DNA from: Golubevia sp. BC0850
Taxonomy: Eukaryota; Basidiomycota; Exobasidiomycetes; Golubeviales; Golubeviaceae
Direction of reading: 5' to 3'
Assembly: GCA_012976225.1 (NCBI GenBank)
Contig: JAAVVG010000019.1
Location: 434,001 to 498,000, forward strand
DNA length: 64,000 nucleotides
The translations under genes and the position numbers were made by a program. Positions 30,901 through 44,491 of this stretch are shown piece after piece (position 1 is the stretch's first letter; each line of letters begins with the position of its first letter). The notes under the pieces were generated by a model that did not search any database, was not told where the DNA came from, and saw nothing but the letters and a program-made list of their open reading frames with translations.

Positions 30901-33832
30901 TCAAGATGAAGACAATGACGATATTGGCGAGCTTGGTACCTTGAGATGGAGAAGTGAAGATCCAAGGTTGACTCTCGAATCCTTCGACGTTTCGGTTTGG
31001 ATTGTAGGAAGAGGTCATTTTTTGGAATCTCCATAATCCAAGCATGGTGACGATGAACCAAGCGCAGAGGAAGATGATAGCCTTTCCGAATACCGAGACG
31101 AAATCCAAAGCTAGAATCGAAGGAAGGGTATGGACGAAGAAGTTCCTTACTGAAGAGGTCGAGTCTGAGGTTTCGTAATCGAAGGACAGGTTCATCGACA
31201 GCATTTGAGCAGCATCCCTGAAGAGCTCCAGCTTGATGATTCCAGCGGCGAAACTAGACCCTTCCGCTCCGATGATCCAATCTATCACCGTCCCGAGGAT
31301 AGAGCCTAAAGGTGGAATCTTACCCAAAATTCCTCCTGGAGGAGCTCGAGGTCCGACTGCGTTGGATTTGAGCTCGACTAAAGAAGTCTCCTTGAGTAAC
31401 ATTAGAGGAGGAAAGCATTCTTGTCGACTGAGAGGGTTTGAGGCTGTTGATAGAGAGCTTGGAATTCCAGTAGAGATAGTCACGTCTCCGACCGTCTGCG
31501 GAACCGAAAGACCACTATCTTGAGTGACAGCTGAGGGTCTAGAGTCCATCTCCGGTCTTGTGGCTGAGTCGGGAGAGTTCTTAGCTAAAGCATCGAAAGA
31601 ATTAGGGTCGAACGCTCTTTCTTCTCCAGCCAGAGTTGGAGATGCGACCCGATACTTCTCATCCCCGTTCTCTTGGCCCAGCAGTCCCTTTTGTTCTCCT
31701 TCCTCGTCTTCCTGCTCTCTGGCATCATCTTCATCCTTCGATTCCTTGGGAGACTTGGATTTGAAGTTCATGGCTGATCGAGGAGCTTCGAACTGTCCAC
31801 CAGCGATTTCCACCTTTCCCTTTCCAAACCAGCTACTCTTCTTCTTTCTCGATTGAAGGTTCCTAGGACCATCAGTTGTATCATCATAGCCAAAGAGAGC
31901 TCTTTCTTCATCTGTGCATAGAACTTTAGGATCTGAGAAGTAAGGTTCGGAGAACTTGATTCCATCACTGAGGTACCGATCCAGAGCCGGCAGATAGAGG
32001 GGAGCTGCTGAAGATTTGAAGACCGAGGCAGCTGCTACAGGCTTGGAATCTTGAGGAAGTGTTTTACTGATTCTACTCCCTCCGCTCAGATGAGATGTTG
32101 AAGGGGTGTGAGGATTGAAAGATGGTAGAGAAGAGGCTGGCCCGTTGACTGGATTCGAGAAGAAAGGTTCCTTCTCTCCTTCTTCGTCCTCGTCTTCTGA
32201 TTCGTGATCCTTCGAATCCTTGCCTGGAGGTCCACTTCCCCTCCTTCTTGGATCTCGGAATGGATCACTAGACTTCCTTCCACTCTGATTGCTTCGTCTA
32301 GTACCATTTCCTCCGTCTTCTTCACCTTCATCGCAGCCACACTCGTCATTGAATGGATTCAAAGGAACACGAGAGTCTGAAGATGGATTTGGAGATAGAG
32401 GATGATCTTCTTCGATTGGTTTTGAAGGTGGTGTTGATCTACTTGGAGGTGGATGTCTCTTGTCTTGGTCTTCCTTTGGTAGTCCTCTTCTTTCACCATG
32501 CCTTGATCTAGAAGGCAGAGGTTCATCTCGATTCTCTGAAGGTGGAATCCGGGTGGAAGGAGAGGGTTGAGGTTGAGGTTGAGGTTGAGGTTGAGGTTGA
32601 GGTTGAGATGGTCGATGGGAGTGATGAATTGACTGTGAGGGCTTCGTTTCTGGAAGGTCTTGACGGCGCTGAGGGTCGGAAGGCTCTTTCTTCCTTTCTC
32701 GACCTTGATCTTCAGGACGTGGGCTTTTTGATCCGGAGCTCTTTGGCTCACGAGAGGTGGGAGGAGAGTGACTTTCTCCACCTGTTCCATGTTTCGGACC
32801 AGCATCCCCTCTTCTCTTCTGATCCCTATCTGATGAGGCAGGAGGAGGCAGCGGTACCTCCAAAGGCAGATTCCCTAATGCTGGTGAGGGTCTAGCATGA
32901 ACGACCCTGACACTTGGAGCTACTTTGGTAGCAGGCGTAGGCGTTGGAGAAGCGATTCCCTCCCTTCCTCTCTCGACCACCTTGACCTCCTCCTTAGGAT
33001 TCGATACTGGAGTAGAGTTAAAGTTTGGACTTGCAGGTGAATTCTGACCACTAGCGTGCTTCTGAACTAGCAAAGGTTTGACCGCTGGTTGAATCGGAGT
33101 TGCAGTTAAAAGTTGAAGTGTTGGTCTCCTCTCTTCGACCGGCTTGTCTTCTACCACCGCTTGAGGAGAGCTCTTCATTAGGAGTTGAGTCTGGTTCTTC
33201 CTTTCTTCTCTGCTGGAGATGATAGTAGCTTTCGGTTGTTTCGAAGAAGAAGGAGAGGGGGAAGAGGCTGAAGCTTTGACAGTTGGTGTTGTACTTGAAG
33301 GGTCTCTACTGTTTTGTCCGCCAATTCCAGTTGCTTTTCCATCTTGATTCACCTTGGTCTTCTCATCCAATTGTTTCTGATTCGAGTTCTCGATTCCTAT
33401 CACGTTCCCAACCTTTCCATCTAGATTGTCTCTAGGCGTCCAGTCCATTTCACTCAGGGGTGCCATCTGGTGCTGCGTCTGCTTACCAGCATTCCCCTGT
33501 GCCCGTTCCTTCCCTTTCCCTTGTTCCACCGAGCTTGAATAACTTCCACTGACACTCCTAATAGGTTGAGCTCGAAGGTTTGAGGGAGAAGTTGAGGTGG
33601 AAGTGGAAGATGCTGCTAGTACTTGAACTGGCAAGCTTGTCCTTCTTGCATTTCTTCTCTCTTCGGCAGAAGGAGTTGACGGGCCTTTTTTGGATTCGAA
33701 TTTCTGAGCTAAAGCTTTGATCTTGTCGGATTGCGAAACCTTGCGAGCTCTAGTTTGAGGATCGATGGGGTTAGGGGTACTTGTAATGGGATTAGAGTTT
33801 GAGGAAGGTGGAAGTGTTGGAGATGGTGTCAT
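27966..33832 (-). CDS. Very large polytopic membrane protein, unknown family
   Basis: The start is ATG 33830-33832 (MTPSPTLPPSSNSNPITSTP); the first exon alone encodes about 1220 residues. Roughly 780 N-terminal residues are disordered and Pro/Ser/Lys/Gln-rich, including a QP run. Then come PLDFVSV-region helices: AIIFLCAWFIVTMLGLWRF, ANIVIVFILTSLYIPLSKLA, FAWLVLPLAGLVLIVYTLYF, LYMLFFKLSNVVVITLL, SLIFLMGVLLFVHILVTPFV and LATAIIGLL. The next exon adds TTILYIVMGFTYLGNGYLSV. A C-terminal cytosolic region of about 560 residues (HIKRRIWEETLSTILLCGPS, then HKWWWLFWDDFWRKNSQDY and RSHRRFFSPSYPTS) is well ordered in composition. The last exon (LELLNINPYAASTTEKHLFL) begins after a GTGAGTAT...CTCACAG intron; stop TGA 27966-27968. 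Total about 1900 residues in five or so exons. I do not recognise the family and make no functional claim beyond a multi-pass membrane protein with a large soluble C-terminal region. Confidence 0.75.
32565..32606 (-). repeat. Coding hexanucleotide microsatellite, (GGTTGA)7
   Basis: Seven perfect GGTTGA units on the plus strand encode seven Gln-Pro pairs in the disordered N-terminus of the large membrane protein. Length variation between strains is likely. Confidence 0.95.
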
Positions 33833-34424
33833 GATTCTTTGAATTTCAAGTTGAGGGGTATGATTGCTGGGTATTAGAAGTTGGATGGAATTGAGAATCA
33901 AGAGAGAAAGGGCATCCTTTTAATTTGAAAAGAAGGAGGATGATGGATGAAGTGATGCAACCTGCAGCTCTTGGGTTCTCTCCTGAGATCTGATTTCCTC
34001 TGATTTGAACTCGAACCCACTATTCAGCAGGTCAAAGTTCAAATTCACGTTGAGAGAAGGAAAGGTGGAGTTGTTCAGGGGTGGAAGGAAAGACTCCAAA
34101 GGAATCAAAAACGCGCTCGAGACCGATTCAGGTCAAATCGCATCTTTCCATGGACGCTACCAACGTACGAAGTTCAAGATATAGATTGAGAGAAGGAAGG
34201 ATACATGAAAGTGGAAACATTAAAGGAAAAGGAAGAAGAAGACGAGACGAAAATTCTAAAGCTGAAACTTGCGAAATTGAAGGAATGGCCAGTTTTTTTG
34301 CATTATCTCTCGGTGAAGGTTTGAAATGGAGTCTGTCGTATATTGATTTGTAGGGGAATTGTTCATTAGGAAAGGGGATCGTTAATAAAGAGAGAGAAAA
34401 TTGAAGTCAAAAGAAAGAGGCTTC
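33833..34424. other. Intergenic, upstream of the large membrane-protein gene
   Basis: About 590 bp between its start codon and the stop of the VNX1-like gene, both on the minus strand. No supported gene. Confidence 0.5.
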
Positions 34425-37400
34425 TCATCTTGCCCACAAGCTTCCCACCACCGCTCCCAACCACTGCAATCCGTAGATCGTAGGAGCGAGAGCAGGATAG
34501 TTCTCAAGTCCACCGAAGGCAGAGAAGTTCTGTTCAGAGCCCATAGGAGATAGAGGTGAGCCACCGAAAGAACCTCCCAGAGCTGGGAAGGAGGTGAAGA
34601 TGGAAGAACCAGGACCGGCACCGTCCTCGGGAAGCTCAGTGTCTCCAGTGGATGGAGCGAAGTAGAACCCTGCGACCAAGACCAAGTAGGACAGAATACA
34701 GATACTGTAAAGGGAAGACAAGAGGGAAGGGAGAAGGTCAGCAAAAAATCCCCACGGCTGAAACGAAAAAGGTCGAGAGGAACTCACCTTCCACGGTAGT
34801 AATTACTTCTGGCCTCGATGTAGGTGTAGGTCAAAAGGAAGACAGAGAAAATGATAGCTATGACATCCCATCTTGGGAAGATGAGAGTGAAACTTCTGTG
34901 GATAGGACTACCTAGCAAATCGTGAGTTGCATTGTAGTAAGCACTGAAGGCGACCATGGCTGGGATTTGGATCAGACAAACCTGAAGAGCGTAAGCGGAT
35001 CCGATCTCCATGGAAAGAGCGATGTTACCATTGATGGCGAAAGACATGGCGTTCATGAACTCGGTGGTGTTTGGGACCAAAGCGAAGAGAGTGATTCCGA
35101 GGAACTTTTCGTCGATTCCAGATCCATCCAAGACGACGTCTACCACGTCTACCAAGATCTCGGCGATGATGGCGTAGAGAACTGTGCAACCGAGAAGGAC
35201 TGAGACAGAAGTTTGACGACTCCAAGAAGGAGCATCGTGTCCACCATGACCTCCCTCGTCTTCTGCTTCGTGCATCGAGACATGTCGAGGAGCAGCTTCT
35301 CCTCCTCCTCCTCTAGGCATCGCTTGATTGGCCGAGGCTTGAGGTGGAGGTGGAGCTTGAGCCTGTTGATGCTGGTGCTGCTGCTGCATGGCCGAGTGGA
35401 AGGCGCTCGCAGTGATGGCGACGGCTCTGGCGTACTCTTCTTGACTGTAGGACTCTGGAAGCTGGAGAGCTGGTAAGTTCTCTGGATTTTCGGAGGTTGA
35501 AGAAGCATTTGCCTTTCCTTTGACGTGACCTTGTTGAGCAGGAGCCGGGACCGAAGACGAAGTAGCTTGATGTCCGGATTGGCTCGCTTGACTGTTGGGT
35601 CTGTGAGTTGGGAGAAGTTGTTGGATCACATTTTGAGGAACCAGTCTCTTGTAGATCGAAGCTCTCTGAGCGCTAGGAATTTGAGTGACTCCATTGATAG
35701 AAGGAAGAAGAGTGGAAGTTCCTTGGTGCTGTTGGGCAGCTGGCTGGGGGTTTGGATTCTGCCAGATTTGAGAAGCGTGAGTTCTGAGAGAGAACCACAG
35801 TCCAATACCGTAAGATAGGACTAGAATGACGGTACAGGTGTACATCAATCCTTTGACGTTGTCCTGGTAGAAGGGGTCGGTGGCAGGTGGGACGTGTTCG
35901 TAAAAGCATCTCTTGCAAGTCCAAGATTGACCTGGGCTTCCGTCGTCTGGGCAACCTTGACAGGTCAATTGGAACTGGTTAGACAAGGTAGAAGAAGAGA
36001 AGGTCAGTAGATGGAAAATGCTGGATACTGTTGTAGGATTTGAGAACTCACAGTACCGTAGATCTGATAGAAGAGAGTCGGAGTGAGAATTCCGATGATG
36101 GCCATGATTAACATAGTGGAAGTGACCCCAGCAGATCTGGCATTGAATCTTTGTTCCTTTCTTCTGGTAGCACCAGAGCACATGGAGAGACCAGGCATCA
36201 GAAGCACACCAGCCAAGATGGAACCAACCAGAGACCCTTCGACCAGCCTAGCCTTCTGTTGGGTCAGAGCGATGGCGTAGAGAATAATTTCGATGATAGA
36301 ACCGAAAGTGGCGTTGATTACGGCTCCCATCCCGATAGAGGATTGAGCACTGATCGAAGCGACGGCCATACCGATGAAGTAAGAGAGCGGAATGACACTC
36401 AACAGAGCGAGGACGAAGATGGTACCTTGAGCAGCTATGAAAGCCAGGAAACCGGTTTCGATGTGGTGATGCTCTACGTAGCGTTCGAGGAAGAAGAAGT
36501 CTAGAATGGTGAATCCGACGAGAGGTAAGGTGTTGACGAAGAGAATGTTGACCCCTCCGACAGTGTACTTGTAGTATTGAGATCCGACAGCCCTGTAAGT
36601 ACAAAGCAGAATCTTGGACCTTCGGTAGTTGGAGGAGGAAGAGCTGTCTCCGGATTCTCCCATTTTGAAGCTCTTGCTTCTGGGAGCGAGTTGACCTGGT
36701 CTCAGTGGTTTGAAGAACTTCTTCGCCTTTCCACTTGCGCTCTCCGAATCAGGGATTTCGACTTGTTCGTGATCGGCGAGTGAAGGAGCGGATCTGAAGT
36801 GAAGAGCTAGAGGTCTGGTGCTCAGGTTCTTGAGGAGAACCCAGGTCAGCTTGGCCATTGGAATTGGGAAGACGGCTCCCCAACAAGCTAGACAGACGAT
36901 TCCCATGAGAGGAGCGATTACCAACCAGAAGAAGATTCCATAAGCTAGCTTACCGGCTAGACGACTTGAGTGTCCAATGTCATTTCCAGAGTCGTCGAGA
37001 ACGTACTCGTAGACTCCCTCTTCTTCAGCAATTCTATCCTTGCTCTTGGAATCAGCCACCTCTTCGCTGTCGTCAATAGCCCCGTACGAGAGAGTCTCTT
37101 TTCCTTTGCCTTTCAGAGATGAGTGTTCGGTAGAGTCGGAAGCTTTGGCAGTTGAGGATTCCCCTTGAGAGTTTGAGCCAGAGGAGCTGCTCTCTCCTTG
37201 AGCATTGGCAGCTCCCTCTTCGCTAGCGGCTTGTCTTGTGCCTCTAGAGTTAAAAGAAATCTTGTGAGCATGATCGTGAGGGAATCTAGCAGCGACCGGG
37301 GTGAAGCTGGTGATCTCTTCTCCTTCTGTCTCGTTGGCTTGGTAGCTCTGGAACCCTTCCTCGTCGTCGTCTTCTCCGTCGTGAGTGACGTAGCTCATTC

Positions 37401-39411
37401 CTCTCTCTCCCGAGTGAGGATCGACTTCGACTTCCACATATTTCCCGAATGGCCAGAACAGATATCCTCCGAGTTCCCAAGCTACTCTAGCGTAGCGGCT
37501 GCCTCCGAAAGGAACGAAGTTGAGAATAATTCCGATCAAGAAGCAGACCGCTGACAGCCAGACTCCTGCCATGAGAGTCCAAAGGAGGTTTCCAGGTAGA
37601 AGATGCCTTTCAGCAGCAGCACTCGGAATGAGATGGAGAGCAGTCTCTGCGTTTCTGGTGACTGAACGAGACTTCTTATATAGAGCAGGTTTCCAGATTG
37701 GCAAACCGAAAGGATGTTCGATGTTGATGGCGTCTTGACGATCCTTGAGAGTGTATTCGACGTCTCCATCTGATCCGTCTCCAGAAGGCGAACCGCTGTC
37801 GTCTCCCTCATCGGCGATTTCTTCCTCCAATTCTCCTTCTTCGAAAGGGACCTGCTCCGTTGCTAGTCCTCCTACGACGTCTCTCTCCTCATCTGGATCG
37901 ATCTCCTCGTCGCCCTCTTCCTCCATTCCTACGACGCTCCCGGAAGCGACTGATTTCCCAGCATCAGAAGGAGCTCCAGATTCAGAGAAGACGTCTGTGG
38001 CTTGAGGTTGTTGCTGAGATGCCTGAACAGTTCCAGCGCTACTTCTCCCTCCAACACTTTGACCTTGACCTTGAGGACCAGTAGCTCCGCTCATTCCTGA
38101 CATCCTGCGAACTGGACCGCCGACTGCAGCAGACCCAGCGACAGAGGTGCCGCTTTGTTGCTGAGGTCTTCTGATGTGACTGTGAGGAGAAGGGTAGAAG
38201 GGTGTAGAGGCCACGCTTCCTCTTCCAGCGCTTGGGCTTAATTGAGGTTGAGTTCCAGCTGACGTTGGACCAGGAGAGAGGGCGGAAGAGTCTCCAAAGG
38301 ATGTAGGAGGTAAAGAGATGAAGTTGGGTTTGCCTTCTCTATCCAATCCAGATTCTCCAGTAGGTGACATGGCTCTCGCGGTAGCACTGCTTCCAGCTCT
38401 TGCTCTAGGACTTCCAGGAGTGGCAATAGAAGTTCTACGACTAGTATTGGCTGCTGCTACGGCTTTCTGTTCCTTCTCCTTCTTCTTGCGTTTGGCCTTC
38501 TCCGCTTGTCTTGCTTTCATTCTTCTCCTGACCAATTCCTCTCCCCTATCGTGAGGCTCTACCTCGTCGTCTTCGTCGTCCATAGGTCCAAATCTCTCTT
38601 CATCGTCTTCCTCATCTAGTCCAGCTCTGGCCAGGCTTGGTCTGCGAGTCCTGGAGCTCGATCTAGCTGTTCCAGCGGTAGAAGATCTCCTTCCAGCTGA
38701 TCCACCGGCGTTACTTGCTGTTAAGTTTCCTCCGGTACGCTTGCTGGAGCTCATTGAGGTAGAAGCATTGGTACGATTGGTAGCGATTCTTTGGGCGTCA
38801 CCACCTCTGCCTCTTCCGGATTGAGAGCTGGTAGGAGCTGCAGCTCCAGCTTCATCTTCCTCTCCTGAGCTGTACTCAGAAGCGGACATGCCGGAGAGAG
38901 TCTCCATGTCAGAAGGAGCGTAAGAGACAGCACGTTGAGACTGAGATTGTGAGCTCTCTTTGGAGATCCCACCAGAGCGTGGAGCTGAGGAACCAGCTGG
39001 TCCAGAAATAGATGGACGCTGGAGGAGGGGGGTGGGGAGATGATAAGGGAATGGAAGTCAGATGCAGCGTCCAGGCAGATTCACACTGGGCGAGCCTTGA
39101 ATCAATGTATGCTTCTATCTATGATTCAGTGCCCATGGTCCTTCCTGAACCAATTCCCAGCTGATGAAACTCACAGGAGGTGGACCTCTTCCGATTGTAG
39201 CACTCTGACTTCCATCAGTGCTTCCTTCCTCTCTAGCATTCCAACTGTTGCCACTGGTAGAGCCAGCCATTCTGCCACCTAACAGACTTTGAGTTGGAGT
39301 TGTAGAAAGAGAAGCGGATTGATCGAGGTCGGATTGCGATTGATCTTCTTGAAGATTGGCAGCCTGAGCAGCTGCTCTTCTACGAGAAGGAGTTGATGGA
39401 TCAGTTGACAT
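34425..39411 (-). CDS. VNX1: Vacuolar cation/proton antiporter, CAX type II (VNX1-like)
   Basis: Exchanges Na+/K+ (possibly Ca2+) for H+ at the vacuolar membrane. The start is ATG 39409-39411 (MSTDPSTPSRRRAAAQAANL); a long disordered N-terminus of about 400 residues follows. The family entry motif is NIEHPFGLPIWKPALYKKSR, then the first helix LLWTLMAGVWLSAVCFLIGI. The first cation-exchanger repeat has GMGAVINATFGSIIEIILYA and the second has ALVPNTTEFMNAMSFAINGN with LSMEIGSAYALQVCLIQIP; the paired polar/Glu helices are the transport signature. Between the repeats lies a loop with CQGC and CKRC separated by about 12 residues, then a cytosolic Gln/Pro/His-rich linker. Introns fall after IYGT (near 36050) and NYYRG (near 34790). 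Stop TGA 34425-34427. The symbol is by family resemblance to yeast Vnx1. Confidence 0.9.
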
Positions 39412-40150
39412 GACGCGAGATCAGTCACTTCCAAAAGTATGAGATTGATACTACCGATGAACTTGTCTTGAAGAAGGGAGGTTGAGGTTAGTTGCGAGGG
39501 AGAGGACAGTAAGAGCAGAGAGGGGAGAAAGGGGGAGAAAGGGAAGGGAGGAACGAGGAGAGACGCTCGATGACTTCCTTTCTAAACAGGTTTCAATTCA
39601 AAGAAACCAATAAGCTTGAATCTTGAAAGATCTTGCGAATCCACCTTGAAGAGAGATAGAAAACTTTGGGTTGAAGGTGATGCTGTTATTGTTCGAAAGA
39701 AGCAAAATGCAAGCAACATTTCCCTCTACCGCATGCTTCGCAGCTCGAAAAATTATTCCTTCGCCATCATTTTCGTTTCCGAACCCCCTCTTTGATAAGT
39801 TCTCAGGTAATGTTGTCAGACTTCAACCTGTTCTGAAGTGCTGAAAAGGAGAGTGTTCAAATTTCAGGATCGAGACAAGTGATACAGAGCAGCAAAACAA
39901 AACGAGGGGTGGGAAAGATTGGGGCACAAGAAACGGGAGCCAGTCCCATGATGCGAACTTTAATACGAAATTACGAAATAAATAGTGCTATGGTATGGTA
40001 CTGGAGCTGATACAGATTCAGAGAACAGATATACGGGCGAAGAAGAGAAGCGGAAGCAACAAGGCGCAGCCTTGAATGGGACCAGGAAGAGAGAAAGAAA
40101 GGGTATGGGAATGAAAGGAACGAGAATAGATAGCAGAGATTATTGAGATC
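39412..40150. other. Intergenic, no supported gene
   Basis: About 740 bp: upstream region of the VNX1-like gene and 3' UTR of the chitin synthase gene. No repeat, RNA or coding signal is evident. Confidence 0.5.
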
Positions 40151-43100
40151 CTATTTGACAAAGTTGACGAGAGGTAGACCTTCGAGGGAGGTGTTGCTTG
40201 AGGGCAAGTTGACGTTCTTATCGACCAAAGAGGGCCAGAAGTGCGTAGGTAAACGATCCCAAGGCGCCTATAGAATGGCGGATAAGAGGGAAAAACACAG
40301 AAAAGAAAACAGAACAAAAAGTCAGATGTGAAGAGCGGGAGGCACGAGGCACGCTTCTTGTCGTGTGACTTCTCTGCTTCTGGTCTGATCTACTCACGGA
40401 CTGCAGCCAAACCAGCGTTACTCCAGAATAACACGGTCGTGTAAGGATTCACGATAGCACTGATAACGAGAGAAAGGGATGGCAAGAAGAAGAGGGGTCA
40501 GCGAGCGCTTTCTTCACTCTACTTCCCTCCCCTCGACTTTCGAATGCTGGTACTCACTTTTGACCGGAGATCTTCCCTTCACCACCATAAAGATTGTCCC
40601 TCACGAAGCGTAACCACCAAGTACTAGTAAATACAATGATAAGCAATGCATTGGTTCCAATCCAAATCAGCAGCATGTTTGTTCTGAAGTTACTTGCGTG
40701 ATCCTGTTGTTTCTGTTCCGCTGATCGATGCGATTTCTCTTCCTTCTTCGGAGTGGCGAGATCTCTCTGAACGTGACTCCAAAGCTCTTCCGCATCTGCT
40801 GCTGATGTAGGTACGTGCACCTCTACCACATCCTTTCCATCGACCTTCTTTCCAGAAGCAGCTCCAAGATCGGTAGCGTTCGAATCGGATCCTTTGGTGC
40901 CCCAGCTCAAGTCATGTAAGTTACTCATGGAGTAGATTGAGAGAATGGTCACATAAGTCGGAGTAAGGAAGAGGTACTGGACGAATGAGGTGAGCATGTG
41001 AGCTGGATCTAGATGAGCGATGGAGGCGAAGAGATAGAGAAGGTAGGTTGCAGCGAGAGAGATGACGATGTCCCTGAAGTTGTTGGTCCCAAGCAGATCC
41101 AGAATACTGGTAGGTTTTGAGTTATGAGTAGAAAGGGGGCAGGGGAGGATTTGTTTGTCATTGGTCACTTTTGCGAGGATCAAAACACTTCGAGCGTTCT
41201 CTCGACTCACTTTGCAGAAGTCCATCCTTTGATAGTCAAAAGGTTCGCTTGATCCAAAGCCAGATAGACAGACCACCCAGCGCAGTAGAGTGTGATTCCC
41301 ATTATCACAGCGAAGATGATGATGCAAGAAAGGTAGGCGAACTTGGATCCTTGAGGTCTATTTCCTAGAGAACAGACGATAACGACGACTACCATAGCGA
41401 TGTAGAGATTGTGGAAGATTTCCAAAATAGCGTCACCTGTGCATCGAAGAAAGGGAAGGGAGGGGGTGAGTACAAGGGCAGAAGATAACAAGTTCGAAAA
41501 CCTGGCGATCCCTCTTCCACTCACCTTGACCACCGAAAGGATCGTGATCCGGATCTGAGACCGCACTCTTTGAGAGGAAGTAGAAGGCTAGGTAGAAGTT
41601 GGCCAGGGCTGTGAAGGAGAAGACCAAGCTGACCAAGTTGAAAATAGCTTGAAAAGATAAGACCAGCTTGCGAAGGAAACCATGACCAGAGCTCCAGATC
41701 CTTCCAGCATGGGCTAGAGAGTAGACTCCGGCGAACAGACTTCCGTTAAGCCAACGTCTTCTCTGAGAGATGAATTCAGCGACAGTGTCTGGAACGTCCG
41801 TCGAAGCTTTGGCAGATCGAACGTATCTGAGAACCCAGGGAGCCTTCTTCTTGGTTACGATCTCGAAACACAGCTGTCGAGAGGATGAAATGGAGTTCCA
41901 AGAGGAGAGGAGTCAGCCAAGAGGAGAGAGCTCAGTCTCAGACCTTCGCCACACTCTTCTGCCACCTTCCCCCATTACCTTCTAATACCCTGAGTACTCA
42001 CAATTCGGTCCTCCGCCAAGTACATGTTTTGTTCGAAAACGCTTCCTTCAGCTGCTCCAGAGTGCATTGTTTCTCCTTTGAAGTAGGCGGTGAGAGGAGG
42101 TCCCTTCAGAGCTCTGTATCGGTAAGCAGAGAAAGCTCCAGGGAGAACTGAGATGAAGCCAAAGACATCTTCCAGAGACTTGTCGAGAATACTAGGAAAT
42201 GAAATAGCATGAAAGAAGATCCAAAAAGGGAGAAGGGAAGGGGAAGGGCGAAAGGGGAAGTCAAGGGATGAATCGTCAGCGCTCACTTTTAGATTTGTTC
42301 TTCTCTGCGGGTGAGATCCGATTCACTTTGACATTTTGTACTCAAAATTTTGAGCTGCTACCAAAGGATTGACGAGCTGCCAACAAGCCTTCCCTGTGTC
42401 CACTCTCATTTCTCCGCAAGCTCCACCAACATTCTTGGATTTATCAAAGACCTTCCAAAGATCGTAGATAGCCTTAGCACCAGGTTTAGTACCGACATCG
42501 ATGAGAATACAGACTTCAGGTTGTAATTGCTCGCAGAAAGCGTTGAAGAACCACCTATGAGAATTCAACTTCTTCTTATTCTGTTCTTTGAGACAGAAAA
42601 CGATTTGAACTGGGCAAGCTGAGATTTCGACAGCTCCATCTGGTTTGACGTAGACTTGAGAGGTGAGCTCGAAGACGTGAGCTTGAGTAGGTTTGTCTAG
42701 GACGTGATCTTTCATAAGACCTGATCGCAAAGAAAGGTTGAGGAGATGCAGAGAGAAGACGTCAGCCAGTAGAGAGGTTCCAACGAGAGCAGTTCACTCT
42801 CGAGACGTCAAGTCTACTCACCTTCTTGATAGACACCCATCAACTGCAACACTTTCAAAGTATCCTTGTTGGCCTTCTTCCTTCCATCACTAACAATGAC
42901 CACCACTATCTTCTTCCAAGCATCTCCCCCACCCCAAGTCTTAGATTTTGTCCTACTTTGAAAATTAGCAACATTCTTGATGACATTATTCATAGTCCTA
43001 GTAAAAAGAGTAGCATCTTCATTATACATAGTCAAAACAATCGCCATTTCAGTTTTCCTTCCCAAAAGCCAAGGTCTGAGCGTATATTTCTTAGAAATGA

Positions 43101-44491
43101 AATCATTAGGATCGCAAGTGACAGCTTGATATCTCAACTGAGTGAATTCTTCCGATTGACCTTTCTTACAAATAGAATTCGGAACAGGACATTCCATTAC
43201 CAAATTACCATTTTGTAATTCAACTCTTTTGATAGATCTTCTTTTCATCATTTTCTCTCTAGTTTCGTTGTAACTCCCACCAGTTCTATATCTCATATCA
43301 CCTCCAGCAGAACTTGCGATCATAGCACCTGGAGTTCCTAATCCATTCCACATGACTGATGCTTGAGGTTGAGGTTGAGGCATTCCAGGCACTCCTCCTC
43401 CTTGTTGATATGGCATTTGTGGTAAGTTTGAGAAAGAGTTTTGCATCTCGATGGCATCATGTCCACCCCAACCGTTCTTTTGATTGTTGTTTGGGTAACC
43501 ACTCTGCTTTGAATAGACACTTTGATCGTCTCCTACTAGATGGGTTTGAGAAGATGCAGGATAGAATCCATCGGAATGAAGAGGAGGGGCAGAGTCGAAG
43601 CTAGGTCGGACTTGATTGTCTTGAGCGAAAGGTTGATGAGGCACTGCCATTCCACCAGCTCCATTGTAGAGTTGTCTTTCTTGACTTGGAGAGCCATATC
43701 CGCTTATAGATAGACGAAGGAGATGGAGGTGAGAGTTTGAAGTTCAGCGGGGTCGATGTCCTCTACGCCTTGACCATTTCTTCTCCACCTCCCAAGCTCG
43801 TCCACACTGTGACTATCTAGTACAGTTCTAAAAAGCTGTCTTGCACACTTGACTTCCTTTTCAATTCCCCTGTCCTTGGCTCGCCTTCCGTTTCTTTCGG
43901 CCATCTACTCCAACTCACGCATCATTTCGATTCCTAATTCCATTCTGAGTATACCCAGCATTGTAATTCACGCCAGTAGAATCACCTCTAGCATGTCCTT
44001 GACCATTAGAATGAGCCTGATCCCAACCTTGTTGCTGCTGATAATGCTGATTCTGATCGTATCCACCTCCTGCTGGTGCTTGATTAAAATCGTCATATCC
44101 TGATTGAGCATAGCCTTGGTGTTGATCTTGATGGAACTGTTGATGATTCTGTTGAGGTAAAGGAGGATAAGGTTCCTGTTGATGACCTTGATCCCATCCA
44201 TTGCCATTTCCATTTTGATGGTTGTTCTGCTGCTGATAGGCGTGAGATTGAGAACTTGGAGCTGGAGAAGAAGAAGCTTGAGCTCTTGATACGTGAAGAG
44301 AAGGTTGCCTTAGATTAGATCATAAATGGCATAGGGATAGGATAGGGATAGGGATTGAAGAAAGATGTAAGTGAAAGAGTCGGGGCGGGGTAGGACAAGC
44401 CTATCTATAGGATCCTTAGAGCTGGTTGTTTCTGATTGATTCAGGCTTACCTTTGAGGTCTTGTTGGAGTTGAATGGAACTGAGGCTCCAT
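40151..44491 (-). CDS. Chitin synthase, division 1 (class I-III type)
   Basis: Polymerises UDP-GlcNAc into chitin at the plasma membrane. Exon 1 is 44491-44451 ([13 protein letters not shown]), spliced with GTAAGC...CTAATCTAAG to exon 2 from 44308 ([15 protein letters not shown]). A Gln/Asn-rich cytosolic N-terminus leads to the Chs1N-type region ([14 protein letters not shown], then [17 protein letters not shown]). The catalytic core shows [84 protein letters not shown] with CFEIVTKK, and the hallmark [17 protein letters not shown]. Several helices follow ([20 protein letters not shown] and others), then a spliced C-terminus ending GLPLVNFVK, with TAG complementary to 40151-40153. The motif set marks division 1; the exact class needs a tree. 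Divergent from the SDR gene with 137 bp between starts. Confidence 0.93.
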
